The position numbers and the translations under genes were made by a program. The notes beneath the pieces were generated by a model, which worked only from the letters and a program-made list of their open reading frames with translations, did not search any database and had not been told where the DNA came from. From Vicinamibacteria bacterium (GTDB lineage: Bacteria > Acidobacteriota > Vicinamibacteria > Vicinamibacterales > UBA2999), in the NCBI GenBank assembly GCA_025938035.1, contig JAICQE010000058.1, positions 1 to 21,866 on the forward strand: a DNA stretch of 21,866 nucleotides, given 5' to 3'. Positions 14,624 through 21,129 of this stretch are shown piece by piece (position 1 is the first letter of the stretch; each line of letters begins with the position of its first letter).

Positions 14624-15654
14624 ATCGTTCGAATCGTTCGAGTCGTTCCATTCGCGCAACCGTTCTCGTTCTCGTGTGCGCCTGTGCGGTTGGCGCGGCG
14701 TGCGGGGGCCGTTCCGCGAATGAAGTGCGGATTCCGCGCGGCGCCGGCGGCGTAGGGTTCCTGCCTCTTCTCGTCATGGAGAAATACCGCCTGATCGAGA
14801 AGCACGCGGCCGAGGCCGGCGTTCAGGACCTGACGGTTCGATGGGTCGACCTCGGCGGACCGTCTGTGGTGAACGACGCTCTGCTGTCGGGCGCGGCGGA
14901 CTACGCCGCCGCCGGGCCGCCCGCGATGCTCACGCTGTGGGACCGTACCCGCGGATCGATTGGCGTCGCCGGTGTCGCCGCCATGACGTCGCTGCCGATG
15001 TATCTCAACACGCATGCGCCACACCTGCGGACCGTTGACGACCTGCGCGACAGCGACAAGATCGCGGTCACCGCGATCAAGGTGTCGATCCCGGCGATCG
15101 TCATGCAGATGTACGCGGCGGCGAAGTACGGCGCAGCCGACGCGACCCGCTTCGACAAGTACACCGTGTCGATGACGCACGCCGACGCCGTCGTCGCGCT
15201 GCTGTCCGGCGCCACCGGAATCTCTGCGCACTTCGCGTCGCCACCCTTTCATCAGCGCGAGCGGCGCGACCCGAAGATCCGCACGATCATGACCAGCGAC
15301 GAGGTGATGGGCGGGTCGACCACGTTCACGATGCTCTCGACCACGCGCCAGTTCCGTGACGAGAATCCCGAGATCTATCAGGCGGTGCTGCGGGCGCTGG
15401 AGGAGGCCAATTCACGGATCGCCACCGACACGCGGGATGCGGCGCAGATTCTGCTCGCCTCGACGCCGGACAGCGGCTTTTCGCTCGACGAGACGGTGGC
15501 CATGCTGAGGGATCCGGCGGTCACGTTCACGACGACGCCGGAGAACGTCGGGAAGTACGCGGCGTTCATGCACCAGATCGGGTCGATCAAGGAGCGCCCC
15601 GGCAGCTGGAAGGATGTGTTCTTCCCAGACATACATCGGGCTCCTGGCAGCTGA
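14620..15654 (+). CDS. ABC transporter substrate-binding lipoprotein, NMT1/SsuA type
   Basis: 344 residues. The leader has an Arg-rich n-region, a hydrophobic core (VLVLVCACAV) and a lipobox-like VGAAC with Cys28, so it is probably a lipid-anchored periplasmic receptor. Family blocks: GVGFLPLLVMEKYRLIEKHA, SGAADYAAAGPPAML, MTSLPMYLNT, DKIAVTAIKVSIPAIVMQM and TGISAHFASPPF. The family binds taurine, alkanesulfonates, pyrimidine precursors and various carboxylates, so the name does not give the ligand. Linkage to two PrpD genes suggests an organic acid. The ATG overlaps the preceding stop (ATGA). The n-region MNRSNRSSRS is encoded by an in-frame 9-base tandem repeat. The last codons overlap the ATPase start as TGATG. 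Confidence 0.88.
   Translation: MNRSNRSSRSIRATVLVLVCACAVGAACGGRSANEVRIPRGAGGVGFLPLLVMEKYRLIEKHAAEAGVQDLTVRWVDLGGPSVVNDALLSGAADYAAAGPPAMLTLWDRTRGSIGVAGVAAMTSLPMYLNTHAPHLRTVDDLRDSDKIAVTAIKVSIPAIVMQMYAAAKYGAADATRFDKYTVSMTHADAVVALLSGATGISAHFASPPFHQRERRDPKIRTIMTSDEVMGGSTTFTMLSTTRQFRDENPEIYQAVLRALEEANSRIATDTRDAAQILLASTPDSGFSLDETVAMLRDPAVTFTTTPENVGKYAAFMHQIGSIKERPGSWKDVFFPDIHRAPGS
14622..14654. repeat. Nine-base tandem repeat GAATCGTTC inside a signal peptide
   Basis: GAATCGTTC at 14622 and 14631, GAGTCGTTC at 14640, then a partial CATTCG. The nine-base period keeps frame and gives Asn-Arg-Ser repeats just after the ATG. It overlaps the last bases of the upstream PrpD gene. It looks like one arm of the hairpin-type repeats, with no opposite arm nearby. 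Confidence 0.8.
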
Positions 15655-16436
15655 TGCCGCTCCTCGAGGTCAGCAACGTCACGCTGCAGTACCGCACCAC
15701 CGATCGCGTCGTCACCGCGACGCGCGGAGTCAGCTTCAGCGTCGAGCAGAGCGACCGGTTCGTCATCCTCGGCCCCTCAGGCTGCGGCAAGTCGACGATC
15801 CTCAAGGCAGTGGCCGGTTTCGTCGCGCCGATCGAAGGGCGCATCCGCCTGGGTGGCACGCAGGTCACCAGACCCGGACCGGACCGCATCGTCGTCTTTC
15901 AGGAATTCGATCAGCTGTTGCCGTGGAAAACAGTCATCCAGAACATCACGTTTGCGCTGACGGCGAGCCGGCGAGTGGCCGCGGTGGAGGCGGATTCGCG
16001 GGCGCGCCACTACCTCGAGAAGGTCAGGCTGTCGGCGTTCGCGGACAGCTTTCCGCACACGCTGTCCGGCGGGATGAAGCAGCGCGCGGCCATCGCGCGG
16101 GCGATGGCGATGGAGCCGCAGGTGCTGCTGATGGACGAGCCGTTTGCGGCGCTCGACGCGCTGACACGCTCGCGGATGCAGGAAGAGCTGCTGCAGTTAT
16201 GGAGCGACACGAAGTTCACGATCCTCTTCGTGACGCACTCGATTGAGGAAGCGATCAAGGTGGGCAGCCGTATCCTGCTCCTCAGCGCGCATCCCGGGAC
16301 GGTGAAGGCGGAGGTGCGCAGTTCCGGTGTCGACGAGGCCGACGCGAGCGGCCGACCCCTGTCGGCCCGTATTCACGATCAGCTCTTCACGGAAGCGGAG
16401 TCCGGCTTCAGCCGGATGACCGGTGCCGATGCCTGA
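15654..16436 (+). CDS. ABC transporter ATP-binding protein, SsuB/TauB type
   Basis: 260 residues with all ABC motifs: Walker A GPSGCGKST (40-48), Q-loop VFQEFDQLLPW, signature LSGGMKQR, Walker B VLLMDEPFAALDA, and the H-loop histidine in FVTHSIEEA. Architecture and length match importers of the nitrate/sulfonate/taurine group. It starts one base inside the binding-protein gene (TGATG), and its end overlaps the permease start by eight bases, so the three subunits form one operon. The C-terminal ESGFSRMTGADA is partly encoded by a copy of the TTCA-loop palindrome (16401-16416). The domain is therefore complete, and the tail may have been altered by repeat insertion. Confidence 0.9.
   Translation: MPLLEVSNVTLQYRTTDRVVTATRGVSFSVEQSDRFVILGPSGCGKSTILKAVAGFVAPIEGRIRLGGTQVTRPGPDRIVVFQEFDQLLPWKTVIQNITFALTASRRVAAVEADSRARHYLEKVRLSAFADSFPHTLSGGMKQRAAIARAMAMEPQVLLMDEPFAALDALTRSRMQEELLQLWSDTKFTILFVTHSIEEAIKVGSRILLLSAHPGTVKAEVRSSGVDEADASGRPLSARIHDQLFTEAESGFSRMTGADA
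16401..16416. repeat. REP-like palindrome within the ATPase 3' end
   Basis: TCCGGCTTCAGCCGGA, identical to 2879-2894. It lies inside coding sequence, ending 18 bases before the ATPase stop TGA and 12 bases before the permease ATG 16429, so it may influence coupling between these two genes. Confidence 0.8.
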
Positions 16437-17241
16437 GACCGTCGAGCGCCAGATTCCTGCCTGGCAGCGGTTGTACGAGAACGCAGCGGTGCGCAAGACG
16501 GCCCTGCTCGTCGTACTGGCGGTGGTATGGGAAGTCTACGCGCGAGTCCTCGACAACCCTCTTCTGTTCCCGACGCTGACCGCCACCGTCAGCGCGCTGC
16601 TGTCGTCGATCCGGTCCGGAGAGCTGCCGCGTGCGATTGCGTACACCTTGAAGCTGCTGTTCGAAGGCTACGCGCTCGGCCTGCTGTTCGCGGCGCTGCT
16701 CACGGCATTGGCCAGCCTTTCGAAGATTGGCGCGGATCTGCTCGAGACACTGACGTCGATGTTCAACCCGCTGCCGTCGATCGCGCTGCTGCCGCTGGCG
16801 CTGATTTGGTTCGGACTGGGCAACGGCAGCGTGATCTTCGTCCTGGTACACGCGGTGCTCTGGTCCGTCGCGCTCAATGCCCATGCCGGCTTCAGGGCGC
16901 TCAGTCCGACGCTGAGAATGGTCGGGCAGAACTACGGCCTCTCGCCGATTGGGTTCATTATCAGGATTCTGATCCCGGGCGCGTTTCCAAGCATCCTGAC
17001 CGGCCTCAAGGTCGGCTGGGCGTTCGCGTGGCGCACGTTGATTGCCGCGGAGCTGGTGTTCGGCGTCAGCTCCGGATCCGGCGGGATCGGGTGGTACATC
17101 TTCGAGCACAAGAATCAGCTGCTCATTCCAAACGTGTTCGCGGGCCTGCTGACCGTGATCCTGTTTGGCCTGTTCGTCGAGCACGTGATCTTCCGGACGA
17201 TAGAGGAGCGCACGGTTCGTCGTTGGGGGATGCAGATTTGA
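16429..17241 (+). CDS. ABC transporter permease, SsuC/TauC type
   Basis: 270 residues with about six membrane helices (for example TALLVVLAVVWEVYARVL, ALGLLFAALLTALASL, IALLPLALIWFGLG, VFAGLLTVILFGLFVEHVIF). The EAA-like cytoplasmic loop is RMVGQNYGLSPIGFIIRILIPGAFPSI, the contact site for the ATPase. Family members form homodimers in nitrate/sulfonate/taurine-type importers. ATG 16429 starts eight bases before the ATPase stop; GTG 16423 would add two residues. Ninety-seven bases containing hairpin repeat C separate it from the CoA-transferase gene. Confidence 0.87.
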   Translation: MPETVERQIPAWQRLYENAAVRKTALLVVLAVVWEVYARVLDNPLLFPTLTATVSALLSSIRSGELPRAIAYTLKLLFEGYALGLLFAALLTALASLSKIGADLLETLTSMFNPLPSIALLPLALIWFGLGNGSVIFVLVHAVLWSVALNAHAGFRALSPTLRMVGQNYGLSPIGFIIRILIPGAFPSILTGLKVGWAFAWRTLIAAELVFGVSSGSGGIGWYIFEHKNQLLIPNVFAGLLTVILFGLFVEHVIFRTIEERTVRRWGMQI

Positions 17242-17250
17242 CTGCTGGCG

Positions 17251-17336
17251 TTTACCGCGAAGGCCGCAAAGGAACGCGAAGGCCGCGAAGAGACGCAACT
17301 AGAAGTCATCGCGCTCTTCGCGCTCTTCGCGGTTAA
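17251..17336. repeat. Hairpin repeat C of CGCGAAG units before the CoA-transferase start
   Basis: The left side repeats GCGAAG units (17254-17296) and the right side (17311-17336) repeats CTCTTCGCG. Arms 17273-17296 and 17311-17334 pair well. An alternative outer register uses 17251-17277. The right arm ends in GGTTAA only two bases before ATG 17339, so a folded transcript would place the start codon at the hairpin foot. The element fills almost the whole 97-base gap, leaving no obvious ribosome site. Confidence 0.75.
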
Positions 17337-17338
17337 AG

Positions 17339-18517
17339 ATGCGTCCTCTGCAGGGCATTACGGTCGTTGCCGTCGAGCAGGCGGTTGCCGCGCCGTTTGC
17401 CAGCCGCCAGCTTGCCGACCTCGGCGCGCGGGTCATCAAGATCGAGCGTCCCGGCGTCGGCGACTTTGCCCGTTCCTACGACACAACCGTCAAGGGCATG
17501 GCCAGTCACTTCGTGTGGATCAATCGCTCGAAGGAGTCACTGACGCTCGATTTGAAGCATCCAGAAGGCGCCGAGGCGCTTGGCCGGCTGGTCGCCCGTG
17601 CTGACGTGTTCATCCACAACCTTGCGCCCGGGGCTGTGGCTCGCCTTGGCTTCGAATCGACAAAGCTTCGCGCGGAACGCCCGCGGCTCGTCACGTGCGA
17701 GATGTCCGGATACGGGTCGTCAGGACCCTACCGGGACAAGAAGGCATACGACCTGCTCGTGCAGAGTGAAGCGGGACTTCTCTCAATCACTGGTACCGAA
17801 GAGACGCCCTCCAAGGTCGGTATTTCCATCGCCGACATCGCCGCCGGGATGTACGCGTTTTCAGGCGTGCTGGCGGCATTACTCCGTCGCGAACGGACGG
17901 GAGAAGGGGCAGCCGTCGAAGTCTCGATGTTCGACGCCCTCGCCGAGTGGATGGGGTATCCCGCCTATTTCACCCAGTACGGCGGCGCGGCGCCGTCGCG
18001 CAGCGGCGCGCGGCATGCCTCGATCGCGCCGTACGGGCCATACGCGGCCGGCGACGGGCAGACTGTGTATCTGGGACTGCAGAACGAACGCGAGTGGGCG
18101 CGGTTCTGCGACGAGGTGCTGCGGCAGCCAGGTCTCTCGTCCGACAGTCGCTTCGCGACGAACACCGCGCGCGTCGCCAACAGGGAAGCGCTCGATCAGG
18201 TCATCACGCAGGCGTTCGTGAACCTGCCGGCAGCAGACGTCGTCGCCCGTCTTGATGCGGCTGGCATCGCCAACGCCCGCATGAACACGGTCGGCGGGTT
18301 TCTCGACCATCCGCAGCTGGCCGCTCGCGATCGTTGGCGCGACGTCGCGTCGCCGGTCGGACCTCTCCACGCCCTTGTCCCCCCAATCAATCTGGAAGGA
18401 ACGGATCCGGTTATGGGACCGATCCCGGCGCTCGGTGAGCACACCGACGCGATTCTTCAAGAGATCGGCTACAGCGTCGAAACGATCGAACAATGGCGCC
18501 GGGATCAGATTGTGTAG
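17339..18517 (+). CDS. CaiB/BaiF family (class III) CoA-transferase
   Basis: 392 residues, the normal family length. The start LQGITVVAVEQAVAAPFASRQ, the CoA-site block RVIKIERPGVGDFARSYD, NRSKESLTLDLKHPEG, and SGYGSSGPYRDKKAYDLLVQ are all typical. Asp166 in ISIADIAAGMYA is the expected catalytic aspartate, which forms the acyl anhydride. Family members move CoA between acids such as oxalate, carnitine, malate, citramalate, mesaconate and itaconate. The best inference is activation of a dicarboxylic or branched acid supplied by the upstream importer and PrpD enzymes, feeding the MaoC hydratase downstream. The acceptor is not readable from sequence. The start abuts hairpin C. Confidence 0.9.
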   Translation: MRPLQGITVVAVEQAVAAPFASRQLADLGARVIKIERPGVGDFARSYDTTVKGMASHFVWINRSKESLTLDLKHPEGAEALGRLVARADVFIHNLAPGAVARLGFESTKLRAERPRLVTCEMSGYGSSGPYRDKKAYDLLVQSEAGLLSITGTEETPSKVGISIADIAAGMYAFSGVLAALLRRERTGEGAAVEVSMFDALAEWMGYPAYFTQYGGAAPSRSGARHASIAPYGPYAAGDGQTVYLGLQNEREWARFCDEVLRQPGLSSDSRFATNTARVANREALDQVITQAFVNLPAADVVARLDAAGIANARMNTVGGFLDHPQLAARDRWRDVASPVGPLHALVPPINLEGTDPVMGPIPALGEHTDAILQEIGYSVETIEQWRRDQIV

Positions 18518-18524
18518 TCGTCGA

Positions 18525-18541
18525 GTCCGCCTTCAGCCGGA
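18525..18541. repeat. Imperfect REP-like palindrome GTCCGCCTTCAGCCGGA
   Basis: A TTCA loop whose left arm is of the GTCCGCC type and right arm of the GCCGGA type, so one pair is mismatched. It looks like a hybrid of the two subtypes in this window. It lies seven bases after the CoA-transferase stop. Confidence 0.7.
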
Positions 18542-18559
18542 TCTCGCGGTAGTCGTAGT

Positions 18560-18577
18560 GTCCGCCTTCAGGCGGAC
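18560..18577. repeat. Perfect REP-like palindrome GTCCGCC-TTCA-GGCGGAC
   Basis: A seven-base-pair stem with a TTCA loop, two bases outside the SDR stop and 42 bases after the CoA-transferase stop. It sits in the gap between convergent genes, so it could act as a two-sided transcription end, although no T-run is present. Confidence 0.8.
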
Positions 18578-18579
18578 CT

Positions 18580-19371
18580 TCACCCTGCAGACCATCCAGC
18601 ATCAACCGGCAATACCGCTCCCGTTACGTCCGCGGCCTGGTCACTGCACAGGAACGCAACGAACGCAGCAACGCCCTGTGCTGAGATCAGTCGTTGCGTC
18701 GGCTGTTTCCCCGAAAGCAGTTGCAGCTCGGCTGCGACAGGAGACAGTCCCTCTGCCGCGAGCAGGCGCGCGATCGCGTTGTAATGCACCGGCGATTCGC
18801 TCGTTCCCGGGCACAGCGCGTTACAGGTGATGTTGTCTTTCGCCGTCTCGAGCGCCACGGCGCGCGTCAGCCCGATGAGGGCGGTCTTGGTGGTCACGTA
18901 GCCGACGCGGTTGGTCGCGCCGCGCAGTCCGTAGATCGAGGAGACGTTGACGATGCGCCCCCATTTGTTCTGCTTCATTGCCGGGAGGACGAGCCGTGTC
19001 GTGTGGAAGGCCGCGGACAGATTGACGGCCAGCGATTCATCCCAGTCGGCAGTCGTGAAGTCCTCGACCGGTGCATTGTGCCTGGCGACCGCGTTGTTGA
19101 CGAGGATGTCGATGCCGCCAAGCGAGTTGACCGCCGTGGCGATCATCGCCTCGATTTCGGCCGGGCTCCTCAGATCCGCTCCGAGGGTCAACGCACGAAC
19201 TGAATGATCGCGTTCGAACCTCGCGGCTGTCGCTTCCAGCATGGCGGCGTCGGCAAGTCCATGAATCACGACGTCGCACCCATCCGCCGCGAGGCGAGTG
19301 GCGATGGCGAGGCCCAGACCCTGCGTCGAGCCTGTGATGAGCGCGCGTTTTCCGGACAGAGGTTTGGTCAT
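18580..19371 (-). CDS. Short-chain dehydrogenase, 3-hydroxybutyrate-dehydrogenase-like
   Basis: 263 residues. The cofactor motif is TGSTQGLG (13-20), followed by NNA (92-94), Asn117, Ser144/Ser145 in VNVSSIYG, and Tyr158-xxx-Lys162, so the SDR catalytic set is complete. The C-terminus KQPTQRLISAQGVAAFVAFLCSD and VTGAVLPVDAGWSAG closely resembles bacterial 3-hydroxybutyrate dehydrogenases, which oxidise (R)-3-hydroxybutyrate to acetoacetate with NAD+. A hydroxy-acid oxidation step fits the surrounding acid-catabolism genes. It is on the opposite strand to them and convergent with the CoA-transferase gene. ATG 19371 begins a normal TKPLSGKRALITG start; I see no Shine-Dalgarno site. A palindrome pair lies in the divergent gap behind it. 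Confidence 0.85.
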   Translation of the reverse strand: MTKPLSGKRALITGSTQGLGLAIATRLAADGCDVVIHGLADAAMLEATAARFERDHSVRALTLGADLRSPAEIEAMIATAVNSLGGIDILVNNAVARHNAPVEDFTTADWDESLAVNLSAAFHTTRLVLPAMKQNKWGRIVNVSSIYGLRGATNRVGYVTTKTALIGLTRAVALETAKDNITCNALCPGTSESPVHYNAIARLLAAEGLSPVAAELQLLSGKQPTQRLISAQGVAAFVAFLCSDQAADVTGAVLPVDAGWSAG

Positions 19372-19382
19372 GAGCGCCGCGG

Positions 19383-19424
19383 CTTCCGGCTTCAGGTCGC
19401 GTAGCTTCCGGCTTCAGCCGGAAG
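19383..19424. repeat. REP-like half copy plus full palindrome
   Basis: A half copy CTTCCGGCTTCAGG (19383-19396) is followed by the perfect CTTCCGGCTTCAGCCGGAAG (19405-19424), an eight-base-pair stem with a TTCA loop. It lies in the 105-base gap between the divergent SDR gene and the secreted unknown gene, where promoters would be expected. No convincing promoter hexamers were found. Confidence 0.8.
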
Positions 19425-19476
19425 GTTGTATCGTACGCCACACGTCGGCGCACAGGAGTGCCCGGGGGCGTGTTTC

Positions 19477-20502
19477 ATGAAGCTTCGAATCCTGACATCG
19501 GCTGCAACCCTCGTATTCGCGATCGCGATTGGATGGCAGACAGCGACCGTCGGTCAGTCTTCTGGCGCATACGTCGCGCCGCGGACGCCATGGGGCGATC
19601 CGGACATCCAGGGGTTGTTCACCACGGACGGCGAGCTGGGGGTTCCCTTCGAACGCGACAAGGCGATGGGATTGCGCGAGACGCTGACCGACGCCGAGTA
19701 CCAGGGTCGCGAGGCCCAGGCGGCGAGGCAGGCGGCCGCCGATGCGGAAGAGTTCGTGGCGGCCGCGTCCGCGCGAGGCGCGGCAGGCCGTGGCGGCAAT
19801 CCTGAAGGCGGCGGTGGAGTCGGCCCGCCGGGTCACTGGCTGGAACGTGCCCCTCGCCCCTCCCGCCGCACGTCCATCGTTGTCGATCCGCCTGACGGGC
19901 GGATTCCGTTTCTGAATGAAGAGGCGCGAAAGCGCTCCACCGTCGCGGTCAATGCGCGAACCAGCGGCCAGAAGCCGTATGACGGTCCGGACGCGCTCGA
20001 CCTCTACGACCGCTGCATCACGCGCGGGCTGCCGCACGTGATCTTCCCGACGATCTACAACAACACATCACAGATCGTGCAGGCCCCCGGCTATGTGGCG
20101 ATTCGCTACGAGATGATTCACGACGCGCGAGTGATCCCGATCAACGGTGGTTCCCACCTGCCCTCGGCGATGAAGCAGTACTTCGGCGACTCGCGCGGAC
20201 GATGGGAAGGGGACACCCTCGTCGTCGACGTGACGAACTTCCCATCGAACATCGTCAACTATCGTGGCGCCAGCCCCGGACTGCGCCTGACCGAGCGATT
20301 CCGGCGCATCAATGCCGACACGGTGCGGTACGAGGTGACCATCTCCGATCCGGTCACGTTCTCGCGGCCGTGGACGGCGGCACTGCACCTGCGGCACAGC
20401 AATCAACCGGACGTGTTCGAGTACGCGTGCCACGAGGGAAACTACGCGATGCGCAACATCCTCAGTGGCGCCCGTGCTGCCGAACGTCAGACCCCGAAGT
20501 GA
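19477..20502 (+). CDS. Secreted protein of an uncharacterised Acidobacteriota-type family
   Basis: 341 residues. A signal peptide (about 1-27: ILTSAATLVFAIAIGW, ending TVGQ) is followed by TPWGDPDIQGLFTTDGE (38-54), a Gly/Ala-rich variable stretch (about 90-125), and a conserved C-terminal half. That half includes RCITRGLPH (Cys180), YNNTSQIVQAPGYVAIRYEMIHDAR, GDSRGRWEGDTLVVD (237-251) and YACHEGNYAM (Cys318). I recognise this pattern from many secreted hypothetical proteins in Acidobacteriota and some Proteobacteria, but know no function. The two cysteines could form a disulfide in the periplasm. ATG 19477 gives the signal peptide; a start at 19426 would put 17 unrelated residues in front. 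Its place between the SDR and MaoC genes may or may not mean a shared role. Confidence 0.75.
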   Translation: MKLRILTSAATLVFAIAIGWQTATVGQSSGAYVAPRTPWGDPDIQGLFTTDGELGVPFERDKAMGLRETLTDAEYQGREAQAARQAAADAEEFVAAASARGAAGRGGNPEGGGGVGPPGHWLERAPRPSRRTSIVVDPPDGRIPFLNEEARKRSTVAVNARTSGQKPYDGPDALDLYDRCITRGLPHVIFPTIYNNTSQIVQAPGYVAIRYEMIHDARVIPINGGSHLPSAMKQYFGDSRGRWEGDTLVVDVTNFPSNIVNYRGASPGLRLTERFRRINADTVRYEVTISDPVTFSRPWTAALHLRHSNQPDVFEYACHEGNYAMRNILSGARAAERQTPK

Positions 20503-20506
20503 CGTG

Positions 20507-20595
20507 AACCACGAAGTTCACGAAGGTCGCGACGCTCACGAAGAAGAACACGATTTCTCTTCGTGGTCTTCCCAATCTTCGCGATCTTCGTGGTT
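20507..20595. repeat. Hairpin repeat D of CACGAAG units before the MaoC start
   Basis: Arms 20507-20544 and 20558-20595 pair without gaps at about 30 of 38 positions. Both ends are perfect (AACCACGAAG with CTTCGTGGTT, and CACGAAGA with TCTTCGTG), and the centre has decayed. The unit is about ten bases long. The element begins four bases after the preceding stop and ends directly against the MaoC Shine-Dalgarno site. Confidence 0.85.
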
Positions 20596-20596
20596 G

Positions 20597-20602
20597 AAGG
20601 AG
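20597..20602 (+). promoter_or_regulatory. Ribosome binding site AAGGAG for the MaoC gene
   Basis: AAGGAG lies five bases before GTG 20608 and one base outside the foot of hairpin D. It supports the GTG start. Hairpin folding would leave the site exposed unless pairing extends further. Confidence 0.65.
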
Positions 20603-20607
20603 TGTGA

Positions 20608-21129
20608 GTGGCGATAAAACAGGGTTGGACCGGACTGGTCTACGAGGACTTCGAAGTCGGCGACATCTACCAGCACCCGCTCGGCCGGACCGTGCTGTCC
20701 GTCGACAACAGCTGGTTCACGCTGCTGACGCAGAACGTCAACCCGATTCACTTCGACGCCGCCTACGCCGCGCAGACCGAGTTCGGGAAGCCGCTGGTCG
20801 ATTCCACGTTTACCCTGGCTCTCGTCACCGGGCAGTCCACTATCGACCTGTCGCTGAACGTCATGGCCAATCTCGGGTGGGATGAGGTGCGGCTGCCGAA
20901 TCCGTTGTTCGAGGGTGACACCGTCTATTCGCGCAGCGAGGTCCTCGAGACGCGCGAGTCGAAATCACGGCCGAACGTCGGCATCGTGAAGGTGCGCACG
21001 ATGGGATTTAAACAGGACGGCACGGTGGTCATCGAGTTCCTGCGGACGTTCATGGTCTACAAGCGCGGCCACGTGCCGCCCAACGTCCGCGCGCGGATTC
21101 CGGAGCCGAAGATCACCCGTAAGCCGTGA
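20608..21129 (+). CDS. MaoC-type (hot-dog fold) enoyl-CoA hydratase-like protein
   Basis: 173 residues, a single hot-dog domain. Blocks: YEDFEVGDIYQHPLGRTV (12-29), WFTLLTQNVNPIHFD (36-50), EFGKPLVDSTFTLALVTGQS, NVMANLGWDEVRLPNPLFEGDTVYSRSEVLE, and TFMVYKRG. The family (R)-hydratase motif G-D-x-N-P-x-H is Q-N-V-N-P-I-H here (42-48): His48 is kept, but the catalytic Asp is Asn43. As I recall, MaoC proteins found beside CaiB-type transferases and linked to itaconyl-CoA or mesaconyl-CoA hydration look similar overall, so a hydratase role in this cluster is the best inference. The start is GTG with AAGGAG upstream. The stop overlaps the next GTG (GTGA, 21126-21129), suggesting a formerly coupled gene. 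Confidence 0.85.
   Translation: MAIKQGWTGLVYEDFEVGDIYQHPLGRTVLSVDNSWFTLLTQNVNPIHFDAAYAAQTEFGKPLVDSTFTLALVTGQSTIDLSLNVMANLGWDEVRLPNPLFEGDTVYSRSEVLETRESKSRPNVGIVKVRTMGFKQDGTVVIEFLRTFMVYKRGHVPPNVRARIPEPKITRKP

Noticed and set aside
13277..14659. Minus-strand open frame (460 codons) opposite the second PrpD gene
   Set aside because: It mirrors the whole PrpD gene and starts in the tandem repeat; the composition is that of a shadow frame.
14620..17241. Importer for a thiamine pyrimidine precursor, as the NMT1/THI5 family name would suggest
   Set aside because: No thiamine gene or riboswitch-like leader is nearby; the operon is joined to PrpD genes, and this receptor family is broad.
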